Below are positions 37,391-49,300 of a DNA stretch of 64,000 bases, piece after piece. The position numbers and the translations under genes were made by a program. The stretch's first letter is position 1; each line of letters starts with the position of its first letter. The stretch spans positions 806,001 to 870,000 of the forward strand of contig NC_052111.1 of the NCBI RefSeq assembly GCF_012273895.1. Direction: 5' to 3'. The notes beneath the pieces were generated by a model. It was not told where the DNA came from. It ran no database searches and was given only the letters and a program-made list of their open reading frames with translations. Origin of the DNA: Zerene cesonia (taxonomy: Eukaryota > Arthropoda > Insecta > Lepidoptera > Pieridae).

Positions 37391-40300
37391 CACATGTCTT
37401 CTGCGTCGTGCGGAGCGTGCTCTCCCACATATAGACATTTTATGATGAATAAGTATTTTTTTATAACACAACGGTGTTTTGTTAAATCCTCTATGTATAC
37501 ATTATTATTATTACGTCCTTTGATTACCATTATTTAAAAAACGACACAAATATTATTATTCGCACGGGCAACTACAATACCTATTTAAATAAAGCAAGTA
37601 TACGAAACAGGCTAGATGTCAACCATTTCAACATTAAAATTACCTTACCCAGTCTCGACAGACAAGCAACAAGAGTTCCAATAACATAAATCTCGTGAGA
37701 ACCAACTTTAGACAACCATTTGCTACTTAGTACAAATAGCATTCGTGATATTATATTACCAATTCCAAACAGACGCAATGCCCAAGCGACTAGTACCTGC
37801 AAATAATGTTAATGGCAATTAGACATTCAAATGGATTTATAAATCTTATATCTTTAAACGAGCAATTCTTGTATATATATAATTGGAATTTCGGAATCGG
37901 GGTTTCGGAGACGATAAATCGATCTAGCTAGGAATCTTTTTTAAAAAATGTCATATTCATGTTTTATTCGTGTTTCACGAAGTCGTTCATATTTTTTTAT
38001 TATTCTGTCGATAAGATCGAAAAATATTATTCATATTTCATCATTTTATTAGTATGTAATTCGTACTTAAATATAATTTCCAAAAAACACAATTTAAAAA
38101 AAAAAAAGGAAAATACCGAGCAAAGCTCGGTCATCCAGGTACTACTTCATATATATGTGGAAATACTATTTTATTGAAAATTATGTACTCTTCGACGGTT
38201 CGAATGCTGGGAAAATAATTAAATTGTTTGTTTATGATTTTAAAACAGTTTTCGTAAATGATTAAATAATTCTAAGAATGAAAAACAATACTAAATAGTC
38301 TGTCTTTGTACGCAAAATGTCCGAATTTTTACGCAAAATACGTTCAAAGATACACATAAGATTTAATAATTTTAATTCAAAGTTTAACAACACAAAGTAG
38401 TTTTGATACAAAATCAATTTCATGGTTAAAATTATCGAGATTCACGCCGACTCTTCTCGGTAGAAGCGACATTCCAAACCAATGGTAGTTTAAAAAAATA
38501 GAATAAAATGAAAATGACATAATTTGAGAAATTTTGAAAGTATAGATAAAATTTGATCACGAGGCGGGATTCGGACCGTTTTTTGCCTAACCGTAGCAAT
38601 GACATAATTTATTCATAAATACGTATAAGTTTGCAAGAATAGAAAATTTTGATCTGGTAAGATAAACGGTTGAAAATTCATATGGATAGTTATTATTATA
38701 TAAAAACTACGATGTTCACCTGGATGCCGCGCGAAACACGAACTAGAGTTATAAATTTCACAAGTTATTACGCACCCAAATAAATAGCCCAAAATTGTTA
38801 CAATTTATGGTATTCCATTAAAGAGCTTCTTATTCTATTAACTGTGTTATTCCCCGCTGAAAAGCTTTTTAAATGAGTTCAAATAGCGTACGGCTGATTT
38901 TTGTGACATTTTAACTGCGATATAATCTAAATTGTGACGAAACAACTTAAAAATAAAAAATATTAACTGCATACTAATGCATATTGTGAGTATACACAAA
39001 TTAATGTTTTGTCTATCATTGTCTGAATATTTTAAACATCAACCACCTTCTCAAATTTTGGTTAGATACTTTTAATCCACTTACTTCATTCCACCCCATA
39101 TAATACAAAGCTTGAGGCAGCATGGACAGAAACATGAGATCCGAGAACATACATAAAGATAGTCCAAGGCAGGCATTCGATATGATAAAATTCGGATAAA
39201 TTTCCTTGTCCTCAAAATGAGCGATTAGGTTTCTGAAACAAAATTGTGTCGTTTATGGACATGGTTTAAATTTAATAGTTAGGCTACTACGTAGTTGGTG
39301 ACTCTTATTTTCTACACTAATATTATTAAGACAAACTTTATATTTTTGTATGTTTCACGTAAAAACTGCTGGACCGATTTAAAACACTCTTAGACCATTA
39401 GCGAGACATACATTACATCTTAACTGTCACTCAGTAAATACATATATGTACTATGAGCGAATACAGGATGAGCAGCTAGTTACTGATAAAATATAATGCT
39501 ACTTAATATAAATACATATTAATTATTTATATTAATTTTGATGAATTAGGAATCAATTTGCGGGATATTGCATTCATAGCGCTTCCATTGCCGTCATCGA
39601 TCTATCTACATTATAATTGCTTTAATAACATAAATAAACAAGTAACAAATGAAAAACAAATCTACTAACCGTCTTCTTTCAACGTCTGCATATTCAACAT
39701 TTTTCCTCCCCGTTATTAAACGATCACTGTCAACACTCACGGAACCGACTTGTCTAGAGCAGGCGTGTTTATCGTCCTTTTGAAATGGCTTTAATTCTAG
39801 AAATATACAGATAATAATTCCATTTAATGATTATTATTTTAAATCTCTTAACTTAACATTAACATTTGATCTATAGGTATAAAATTTGCTGTTCGTTAGT
39901 TCGCTAAAACTCGAGAATCGCTGATGGTTCACCGAAATGTAAGCAACCATCATCACGCATGGGCGAGACCGTGTCCATTGGGAATTGAAAAGACATGACA
40001 TGACACACGAAAACAGTTTAAAATGTATGACGTACTAGGATAATTTAATATGTCCAAAAAAACTAGAAAAACAGCGCCAAAATTAGTTTATTTCTAAATT
40101 TCCGTTTTATTTATGCTCTCTTATGTAAATATTAATAATATTGACACACCATTCTCTTTGCTTTCAGGTACTTCCACCCTCTTCAAATGCCAAGCAATTG
40201 GTTGCATCAAGATCACTGATATAAAGTTGTGAAGGCTGATTGCAGACAATAACAGCAGGGACCATAAGCTTCCATATCTGTCTAACAACCATTTAACCAG

Positions 40301-43300
40301 TATCGGTGTGACAAATGTTGTACACGCTGAAAAACATACTTCTTTTAAACCAAATAATTATAAATGTAATAATAACATTAGGCCCTATCTTTATACGCAA
40401 TAAACTTTAGATAATGAAAACCACGGTAAAAGAAACTATACGTCTTTAATATCTTGACAAATAAATCCAATTCTTTATAACATTAAGTGTAAATAGCATG
40501 TTATTCACCCTCTTAAATAAAATGCCTCAAGTGAGATAGAATCACCTTCGATTTATTACCTGAAACTTTTTATAGTAATATTGCTGCAATTTACTTTAAA
40601 TTATTCAGAGATTGTATAAGCCTCGGTATACCACTTCAGCCAAATCAGTTTTATGGTCGTGCGTTGCTCAAAATACCGTTGTATTTATACTAACGTCTAA
40701 AAGTTTTTGGTGTCCGGGAATATTTGGCTTTTACTATTTGGTGTAGCTGAATGAATGTATGGAAAGTTCATTAAATAAATTATATTTATACAAGACACTA
40801 CAAGAAGAGTAAAATTAATATAACTTTTTGATAAATGTATCGGGTAGATGAGTATAGATCCTTACCTACAATAGTTTGCGCGATACTGATGACAAAAAGC
40901 CTCTTTTGGACGAAATATTGGGTCAATACCGTGTACGATAAATTCAACATCAATCCATGACCGAGGTTCTACAAAACATAACACGATAAATGTTTTTGTG
41001 TGTAGAGCGCACAAACAACCCTTTATGAAGAAAGTTTTTGGGTATAACCCTATTTGACAAATGTCCTCGCCAATGTTCTTTCAAACTAAGTTTCCCCCAG
41101 ACCCTGTGATAACGGAATTTTCAGTTTGCATTTCGGACTAGTAAGTATTGTTCATTTTAAACCACTGTTCTCAGTTTAAGTGTGTGTTTTTTTTATTTGT
41201 TAATCGATAACTTCGTTTGTTTCTTTCCGATTAACGTAATTATTCTTGTATTCGATAGGAAGTAGTTCCCTTCCCATTTACGACGGTGTCTTTATTTATA
41301 GAAAAGATTTATTATTGGATTGGATCTTAGTCTGGCCATAAATACTGTTACACTTAATTATAAAAAAATATTACATTTGAATTTCGAATCTGTCATTTTT
41401 ATNNNNNNNNNNNNNNNNNNNNNNNNNNNNNNNNNNNNNNNNNNNNNNNNNNNNNNNNNNNNNNNNNNNNNNNNNNNNNNNNNNNNNNNNNNNNNNNNNN
41501 NNNNNNNNNNNNNNNNNNNNNNNNNNNNNNNNNNNNNNNNNNNNNNNNNNNNNNNNNNNNNNNNNNNNNNNNNNNNNNNNNNNNNNNNNNNNNNNNNNNN
41601 NNNNNNNNNNNNNNNNNNNNNNNNNNNNNNNNNNNNNNNNNNNNNNNNNNNNNNNNNNNNNNNNNNNNNNNNNNNNNNNNNNNNNNNNNNNNNNNNNNNN
41701 NNNNNNNNNNNNNNNNNNNNNNNNNNNNNNNNNNNNNNNNNNNNNNNNNNNNNNNNNNNNNNNNNNNNNNNNNNNNNNNNNNNNNNNNNNNNNNNNNNNN
41801 NNNNNNNNNNNNNNNNNNNNNNNNNNNNNNNNNNNNNNNNNNNNNNNNNNNNNNNNNNNNNNNNNNNNNNNNNNNNNNNNNNNNNNNNNNNNNNNNNNNN
41901 NNNNNNNNNNNNNNNNNNNNNNNNNNNNNNNNNNNNNNNNNNNNNNNNNNNNNNNNNNNNNNNNNNNNNNNNNNNNNNNNNNNNNNNNNNNNNNNNNNNN
42001 NNNNNNNNNNNNNNNNNNNNNNNNNNNNNNNNNNNNNNNNNNNNNNNNNNNNNNNNNNNNNNNNNNNNNNNNNNNNNNNNNNNNNNNNNNNNNNNNNNNN
42101 NNNNNNNNNNNNNNNNNNNNNNNNNNNNNNNNNNNNNNNNNNNNNNNNNNNNNNNNNNNNNNNNNNNNNNNNNNNNNNNNNNNNNNNNNNNNNNNNNNNN
42201 NNNNNNNNNNNNNNNNNNNNNNNNNNNNNNNNNNNNNNNNNNNNNNNNNNNNNNNNNNNNNNNNNNNNNNNNNNNNNNNNNNNNNNNNNNNNNNNNNNNN
42301 NNNNNNNNNNNNNNNNNNNNNNNNNNNNNNNNNNNNNNNNNNNNNNNNNNNNNNNNNNNNNNNNNNNNNNNNNNNNNNNNNNNNNNNNNNNNNNNNNNNN
42401 NNAAAAAAGTCAATGTCACAAGACAGTTCGAGTACTTTATAAAGCTAAGTCGTGTGGGTTGAGATATTTTACATCTGTTTAATTGATCGACATGCGAGTT
42501 ATAAGTTACGGACCACTCAATTAACCGTAGTCATTACCACGTTAGTAGTAAGTTATTAGTTTAATGTTGTATCAAAAATAGAACACCCTGTAACATAACT
42601 CAAAAATATAATTAATGCTAATAAGATTGTACAATACTGAAATTTTAATACAAACTTTTGCAATTTGATTTCAGGTTTTATGACTGCGCCGTTATTAAAA
42701 ATACTATCAAAGCGACAAACAGGTCTGCTTGCGGCTGTTCTGTTTAATTGCGGGCTGTTTTGCTCGGCTTTTTCTAAGTCTAAGATTACATTCTTTTTCT
42801 TCCAAAGCTTAGTACAGGTAAGATATTCTATTGTCTAATACCTACAAACTCAATATACGAAATATACATAACAGATGAGATACACCGTCATCATCACCAT
42901 TATCATCAATCATCATCTGCCCATATATGTTTCCACTGCTGGGACACAGGCCCCCTATGAGGGTTCAGGCCATAATCTACCACGCTGGCCAAGTGCGGGT
43001 TGGCAGATGTCACATGTCGTCGAACTTTTGATTCTCGGACATGCTGGTTTCCTCACAATGTTTTCTTTCACCGTGAGCAGTGGTAATGTTATTCTACAAG
43101 CGCAGATAAATTGAAAAATCAACTTATTTCCTGCACGCTCGCCCGGTCTCGAACCCCGACTTATGGATTTTGAAGTCCGAGGTTCTCACCACTGAGCCAC
43201 CACTGCTTTTAGATTATCATCAATATCAATGTCTAATCCCTCTTGACGCCACTTTGACCTACAGTGATATTCAGGCCTCCTATAAAAGCAGGTTGGCAGA

Positions 43301-46300
43301 TATCATATCACCGACTTTTTTAGTTTCTTGGTCATGCCCGTTTTTTAAAATGGAGTTCAGTTTTGTTTTACAAATCATACGAGGGTAAATGGCAGATATC
43401 TATTTAATAAATTTTTACGTTCATACTCAACCATGCATAGAAACTATGCATGGTTGAGTATGAACGTACCTTAAAGTACCTTAAAGTTTAACAAACGACG
43501 TTTCTGATGATTTGGTTTTTCAGAGTTTTGGCCTTGGGTTCATTTTTACTGTATCAACATCCATTATTAATGACTATTTTGTTGAAAAACGTTTACTTGC
43601 CATCAGTCTTTTCCAAACTTTATCAGGTAAAAATTTATAATAATGCTTAAATTAAGAATTTTGATCATGTTTTAAATACGATTTTATAATGAAGGATTAT
43701 TATGATATTGCTTACTTATGTTTGCTTAATGTTTACAAAAAGTGAAATATATCAAAAACTATGTTATTTGCAGCGTTGGTAAGTTTATTAGCGCCTCAGA
43801 TTTTGAAGTGGTGTATCGAAGTATTCGGGCATAGAAGTGCTTTAATATGGGCGACAGCTGTTTCCGTACATGCTTTTGTTGGTGCAGTTCTGTACCATCC
43901 CGTGGCATTGCATATGAAAAAAGTTAAAATTTCACCCAAAGAAAGCGGTGAGTATCGCTGTTTAACCGTGATAGTTGGCCAGCTGAAATTTTTAGACGCA
44001 ATGTTATTGCTGTTGCCGCTATAATAACATATAAATAACTATCTTGGTTAACGGCACGGTAATTAATTGGATGGTTGATAAATTTTTCTTGCATTTACGC
44101 TTCAACTTATTTGTACGGAATCCTTAGTGACACGAGTTCGACTTGTACTTGACTATTTTTAAATCGTTTTCAAATAAATCAAATGTCAAATAATGCGTTA
44201 CAGAAATTAAACTCTTATTACAAGGGACAATGACTACAAATGAAATAAATAAAGAAGATACGAAGGAAGTAAATGTTTATAAGGAGTTAAATGAAAGTGA
44301 TGATAAGAATATGCATACAAGAAGAAGTTTCATGTAAGTTGGTAATCTGTGTAAGGATCTTTAAAGTTTAGTAAATTTTAATACTGGATGGTTAATTTTG
44401 TTAACATTATAACAGCTGTTGGATACCCGACTCCATCTAAATACTCCAATTTTATCACAGCTAATGATATTTCGTGTAATTTTTATTTTTCACAATTAAA
44501 TTACTAATTTATTATTATTATTTGTTTTCATATAAGTTGTACAATATGATATTTATAAAAAGCTGTGAGTGGGTGAACTGTTTAATTTAGAATCGCTTCA
44601 ATAATATAAATATATATGTTACATTTTCAGTAGTACATTTTTTTTATTTTCAAGTATGCAATTTAAAAAAAAATAAGAATCCAAAAAAGTTGATGACCAT
44701 AATGACCATGATCTTTTTAAACTTTTTTTATTACTTTTAAATTTATCATTTAAGTTAACAGATATATAATAAAAACTTGTTTTCAGAGCATTAATTGGGA
44801 CTGTAGTAAACCTACAGTTACTAAAAACCTATCCGCTGTCACTGTCTTGTTTTGTACCCACTGTATGCGTAGCAGTTGAAGTAACATATAATTTGATGAT
44901 TCCTCAAGCAATGCAATCCTATGGTTGGAACGAAGTAAGTTTACGGTACATCTTATGTATTGGGTCAAGAAATACGCTTTAAAAATTCTTGATTGTAGTA
45001 AGTACTCGTAGTTTGGTAGCATAAAATTAAATAAAAAACGAAACTATCAGTTTATTAATAGTGGCTTACTATGCTGTTAATGAATTTATTTAATATAGTA
45101 TATGAAATGGTTTCGCTTAAAAACAACAGGACAGTTATCTAGCACGGTTATTACTTTAAATATACAATGTTTTTATATTGATGTGTTTTCAAAAAAGCAA
45201 CTACAGAGGTTCATGTCTGATCTTCTCTGTAGAAACTTGTTGTGGGAGTCGAGCACCACCAGCTCAGTTGCCCGCTATGACATAAAAAAAACTTTCTTTC
45301 CAAACTGGAGGTATTTAATTATTTTTTATCTGTATTTGACGATTCAAAAGCGTTTCTTAGTAAAATCTAGTTGAAGAAATAAATGTTTGAGTTTCGGCTT
45401 ATTACATGATTGTTGAAGTTTATTTTTAATTTGTTTAATTGTATTAGGTTACGATCAAATTACACGGACTCATATTATATGCATATTTTATAAAATAAAT
45501 ACCTTACATACTAACATACATATAATACATTAAATATAAAATAGAATATAAATTGAAACTAAACACACAATTTTTAACTTTATCAATACTATTAAACTAC
45601 AAGTTCATTTTGAGTTCATTGTGAGTTTTAAGACTATCGTTCCATTAATTTAATATTTGATTAATTGTCATAGTAAATTATTCAATTATCTTCACCGTGA
45701 CAAATGATCATAATCTACTTGAGATTGCAAAAAATATTCGATCAAAACTATATTTTTGCAATAAAATGTTAAATAAGGCAATTTTATCTGTCCATTTCTT
45801 GTTTCTCATGCTAATCCCATTTTTATATATCATGAATATTTTGTGAAATACGTAGCTGAATATATTACTATTCAACTGAGTTATCGTCTAAATAGAAATT
45901 TAAAGGTTTAATTTAATTTTTCTTCTGTTTATTGGTTTCAGTATGTAAATATAATAATAACATGAAATAAAATGCAATAATATTATACATTTTTATTTTG
46001 CATTTTTGAAAACCTAGTGTTTTAATTATTTATAAATTTTTCAAAGAAAAGTAAACTTTCTTCTGATGTTGATGACTTTCCCACTTCGTTATTGTCTTTC
46101 TTATATTCTTATAGTTTTAAAATATTTTATTTTTTTCAGTCAGATATCGCCTGGGCTATTTCGCTGATTTCGTTTGGTGACTTGATAATGAGATTATCAC
46201 TCATTCTCTTGAATAAATGGCTTAAAAAATTAGGAAGTCGTGAACTATACCTTTGTGGTATTATCCTTGGCGTTTTTTCGAGAATAGGTATTTATAATAC

Positions 46301-49300
46301 ATGTGTTTTTTTTTCATTTAAAATACCGCCTGGAACTGGTTCACAAACTAATTCATTTCAATACGTATTTAATCATTCAGCTGTTTTGAATATGTATCTT
46401 ACATATTATTTTAAATTACTTTGAATTGACATTTTTGTAAGTATTATCAAGTTTATTAATAAAATTATTGAATTTTAAAACAGTTACCTACTATGTTTCT
46501 TTTCGTTTGTCTTAAACATGATGATATGACATAGCTAGAGTTTATAAAAGTATAATGGTCATGATTTTTCTATCGATAATTGCTATCACAGAAATTACCA
46601 TAATACGTACCCGGGCTTTAATATAACTGTAAATATTACGTTTAAATTTTAAAAGTTCCCATTCATATAGAAGTTAACGCATCATTAGTGACGTCAGGGG
46701 TGCGTCCGTAGCTGTGGAAATTTTTGTTTAATTAAAATGTTTTAAATTACAGGAATACTTCTATCAGATAACAAGGCTGTGATGCTTTCTTTCATTACAT
46801 TAATGGGTGGTGCTCGCTGTATTCTATTAGTGGTTGTTATTTTAGTAATATCAGAGTCGGTAGCACCAGACCACTATACGGCTGCGATGGGGATTTTCAT
46901 GATGACCTCTGGAATATTCAATTTAACCTTCGGTCCTGCGTTAGGTGTGTATTTTTATGATAATTATGTCACGAACAAACGGTCTGCGCGTAAATGGGAC
47001 GGTACATTTCGAGATGAAGCGATTCAGTTGAATTTATGGGTGGGAAGACAAAGGCTTTTAATATTTATTATATGTCATAGCGGGCAACTGAGCTGGTTAT
47101 TCGCCTGATGGTAAGCGATCACCATCGCCCATGAACATTCACAAAGATAGTGTCTCTGCGAATGCGCTGCTCACATTTATGGGGTAAGGGAAAAATAAGG
47201 ATTAACAACTGGAAAGAAGGAATGGACTGGGACGGGTGAGGGAAAGGAAACGGGCCTCCGGCTCCCCCACTCTCCGTAGGAAACCCAGTGGCATGCCACT
47301 GTTTTACGCCGGTTTTCTGTGGGGGTGTGGTACTCCCCCGGTGCGAACTGGCCCAATTCGTGCCGAAGCGTGCTCGACTCCCACAATAAATTAGATTTCT
47401 TCTATTTTTCTTTTCATCGCAAGGATATTAGAATCAAGAGACATTCTAATTGATAGTTTAAAAACGAATGACTATAGCATTGTAAAAAAATAAAACATTT
47501 ACGCATTTTATACTAAATTTTAAAACGTCATATTATCGTATATTACAACTGATGCTATTCAATTTCAGGGTTTGTTCGAGATTACACCGAGAGTTACAAT
47601 TTAACGTTTTATATTATGACAGCCATATTAGGTATTTTTGGTGTGATATGGGCTGTATTTATATTTGTAAGTAGAAAAAAATATCCCACCGAAAAAAGTT
47701 AGACATCAACTGTAACTAATACTAATTTAATATTAGTGTAGGTATGAACTGAGTCTGTGATGCAGTGTGAATATAGATTATTTTATTGTATATTTTATAC
47801 GATTTAGATATATAGGTGGATAAACGTAAAAATTAAGCAATATTTCTAAAATGTGATCAATATCATACTGAGTATTAAAATGCTGAATAAGCAAGCTCCT
47901 TATTGCATTAAACTGTATCTTTAGAAATAATCTCACGTATTGTACAGTAACATTTTTTGGCCGAGTGTTATTTTTATCCAATCATAATGAAATTATAAAG
48001 CCCTTCAAAGGTGTTATTCTTTAAAGGCCTTTCAAATAGGTTTTAAAAAAGGTATTGAGTGTTTACCCATTCAAAGAGTTCAGAAAACAACGTTTTTGTT
48101 GTACATCAAAGAAATGTATATTGTAATTGGATTTTTGTTATAATAATGCTTTTCAATTAAGAAAGCTGGTACAATATTTTCCCTAATGGATACGAATATT
48201 CTCACATAGCTTATGGTATTTAGAATTTAATAAGTTTAACATTTAATGTAAAATGTACAGAAATAAAAAGGTGTTCCTCAATTCTATGTTGCATTTATGT
48301 AAGTTCAATCGCTCAATTATGTATTCAATTTTAGGATTATTGTCATAAAATTATATATCTGATCTGGACTGAACTGTGTTTAATTGTATTGCCGTAAATC
48401 CTTAGTGACGAGTAATTACACATAAGATTTTATCTATATTGATTCCTTTGTGTTCGAATATTGATGCATATCCGTGACTATGAGCTTGCTTAATTTGATT
48501 TGTGGATATGTTATAGTTAAAAGTCGTTTTTCGTGAGAGCGCGTTTTTCCCTAACTACTTGTTGTAACTTGCCTTTGTAAAACTAGAATTAACTAATGAA
48601 TATCGATTCAAACTAGTTAAAATGGCTGTGTCAATAAACGTAAGAAACGGGTTTTAATGATATCCGATTCACTGAATCTATATGTACCCCGAAGAGCATC
48701 ACACTTCACACTAATATTATAAATGTAAAAGTTTGCTTGTTTGGATGATTGTCCATGAGTAACGCTAAATCTACTGAATGGATTTTTATGAAATTTGGTA
48801 TCAGACAGAGTATGACTGGGTGACTAGGGTGACGGGATACTTTTTATGCTGATTAAATGCTCCCCTAGGATAAAACAGGAAAATTGATATCCAGACGAAG
48901 CCGAGACGAGCGTCTAGTAATATACAGTAGCAAGAATAACCAATATCAATACTAGCTGATCCGGCAAACGCTTTTGTGTCTCACTCTTATCATTTTTTTC
49001 CCTATCTCCCCTCCCACCCCNNNNNNNNNNNNNNNNNNNNNNNNNNNNNNNNNNNNNNNNNNNNNNNNNNNNNNNNNNNNNNNNNNNNNNNNNNNNNNNN
49101 NNNNNNNNNNNNNNNNNNNNNNNNNNNNNNNNNNNNNNNNNNNNNNNNNNNNNNNNNNNNNNNNNNNNNNNNNNNNNNNNNNNNNNNNNNNNNNNNNNNN
49201 NNNNNNNNNNNNNNNNNNNNNNNNNNNNNNNNNNNNNNNNNNNNNNNNNNNNNNNNNNNNNNNNNNNNNNNNNNNNNNNNNNNNNNNNNNNNNNNNNNNN

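Larger units (their letters stand above)
37069..37648 (-). other. Gene B intron 8 with R2 copy and (AT)n
   Basis: Most of the intron is a diverged R2 element (about 37125-37433) interrupted by a long AT microsatellite. Confidence 0.8.
42427..49020 (+). repeat. Large inverted duplicate, arm 1 (pairs with 56479-63107)
   Basis: The whole stretch is the reverse complement of 56479-63107 with scattered substitutions and small indels: exons, introns, SINE, R2 copies, hairpin and downstream Helitron-like element are all shared. Similarity ends at a contig end on the right (49020) and about 24 nt from a contig end on the left (contig starts 42403). Confidence 0.93.

Noticed and set aside
37248..37537. 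Tyr-Ile repeat protein
   Set aside because: Translation of an (AT)n microsatellite.
43416..43468. microRNA precursor
   Set aside because: A 3-nt loop and perfectly paired 25-nt arms do not fit usual pre-miRNA geometry; kept only as a hairpin.
47177..47386. Frames inside R2 copies (47177-47386, 58156-58365, 25393-25685)
   Set aside because: They are by-products of GC-richer repeat sequence, differ between copies and match no protein.
42675..47702. A fourth transporter gene nested antisense in gene B intron 3
   Set aside because: The sequence is nearly identical to gene D including introns, lies in its own gap-bounded contig, and lacks exons 1-2; better explained as an allele placed in the wrong spot.
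47778..47981. Minus-strand frame open in both duplicate arms (also 57561-57764)
   Set aside because: The two arms are near-identical DNA, so shared openness is not evidence of selection; no domain, and one residue difference is non-synonymous.
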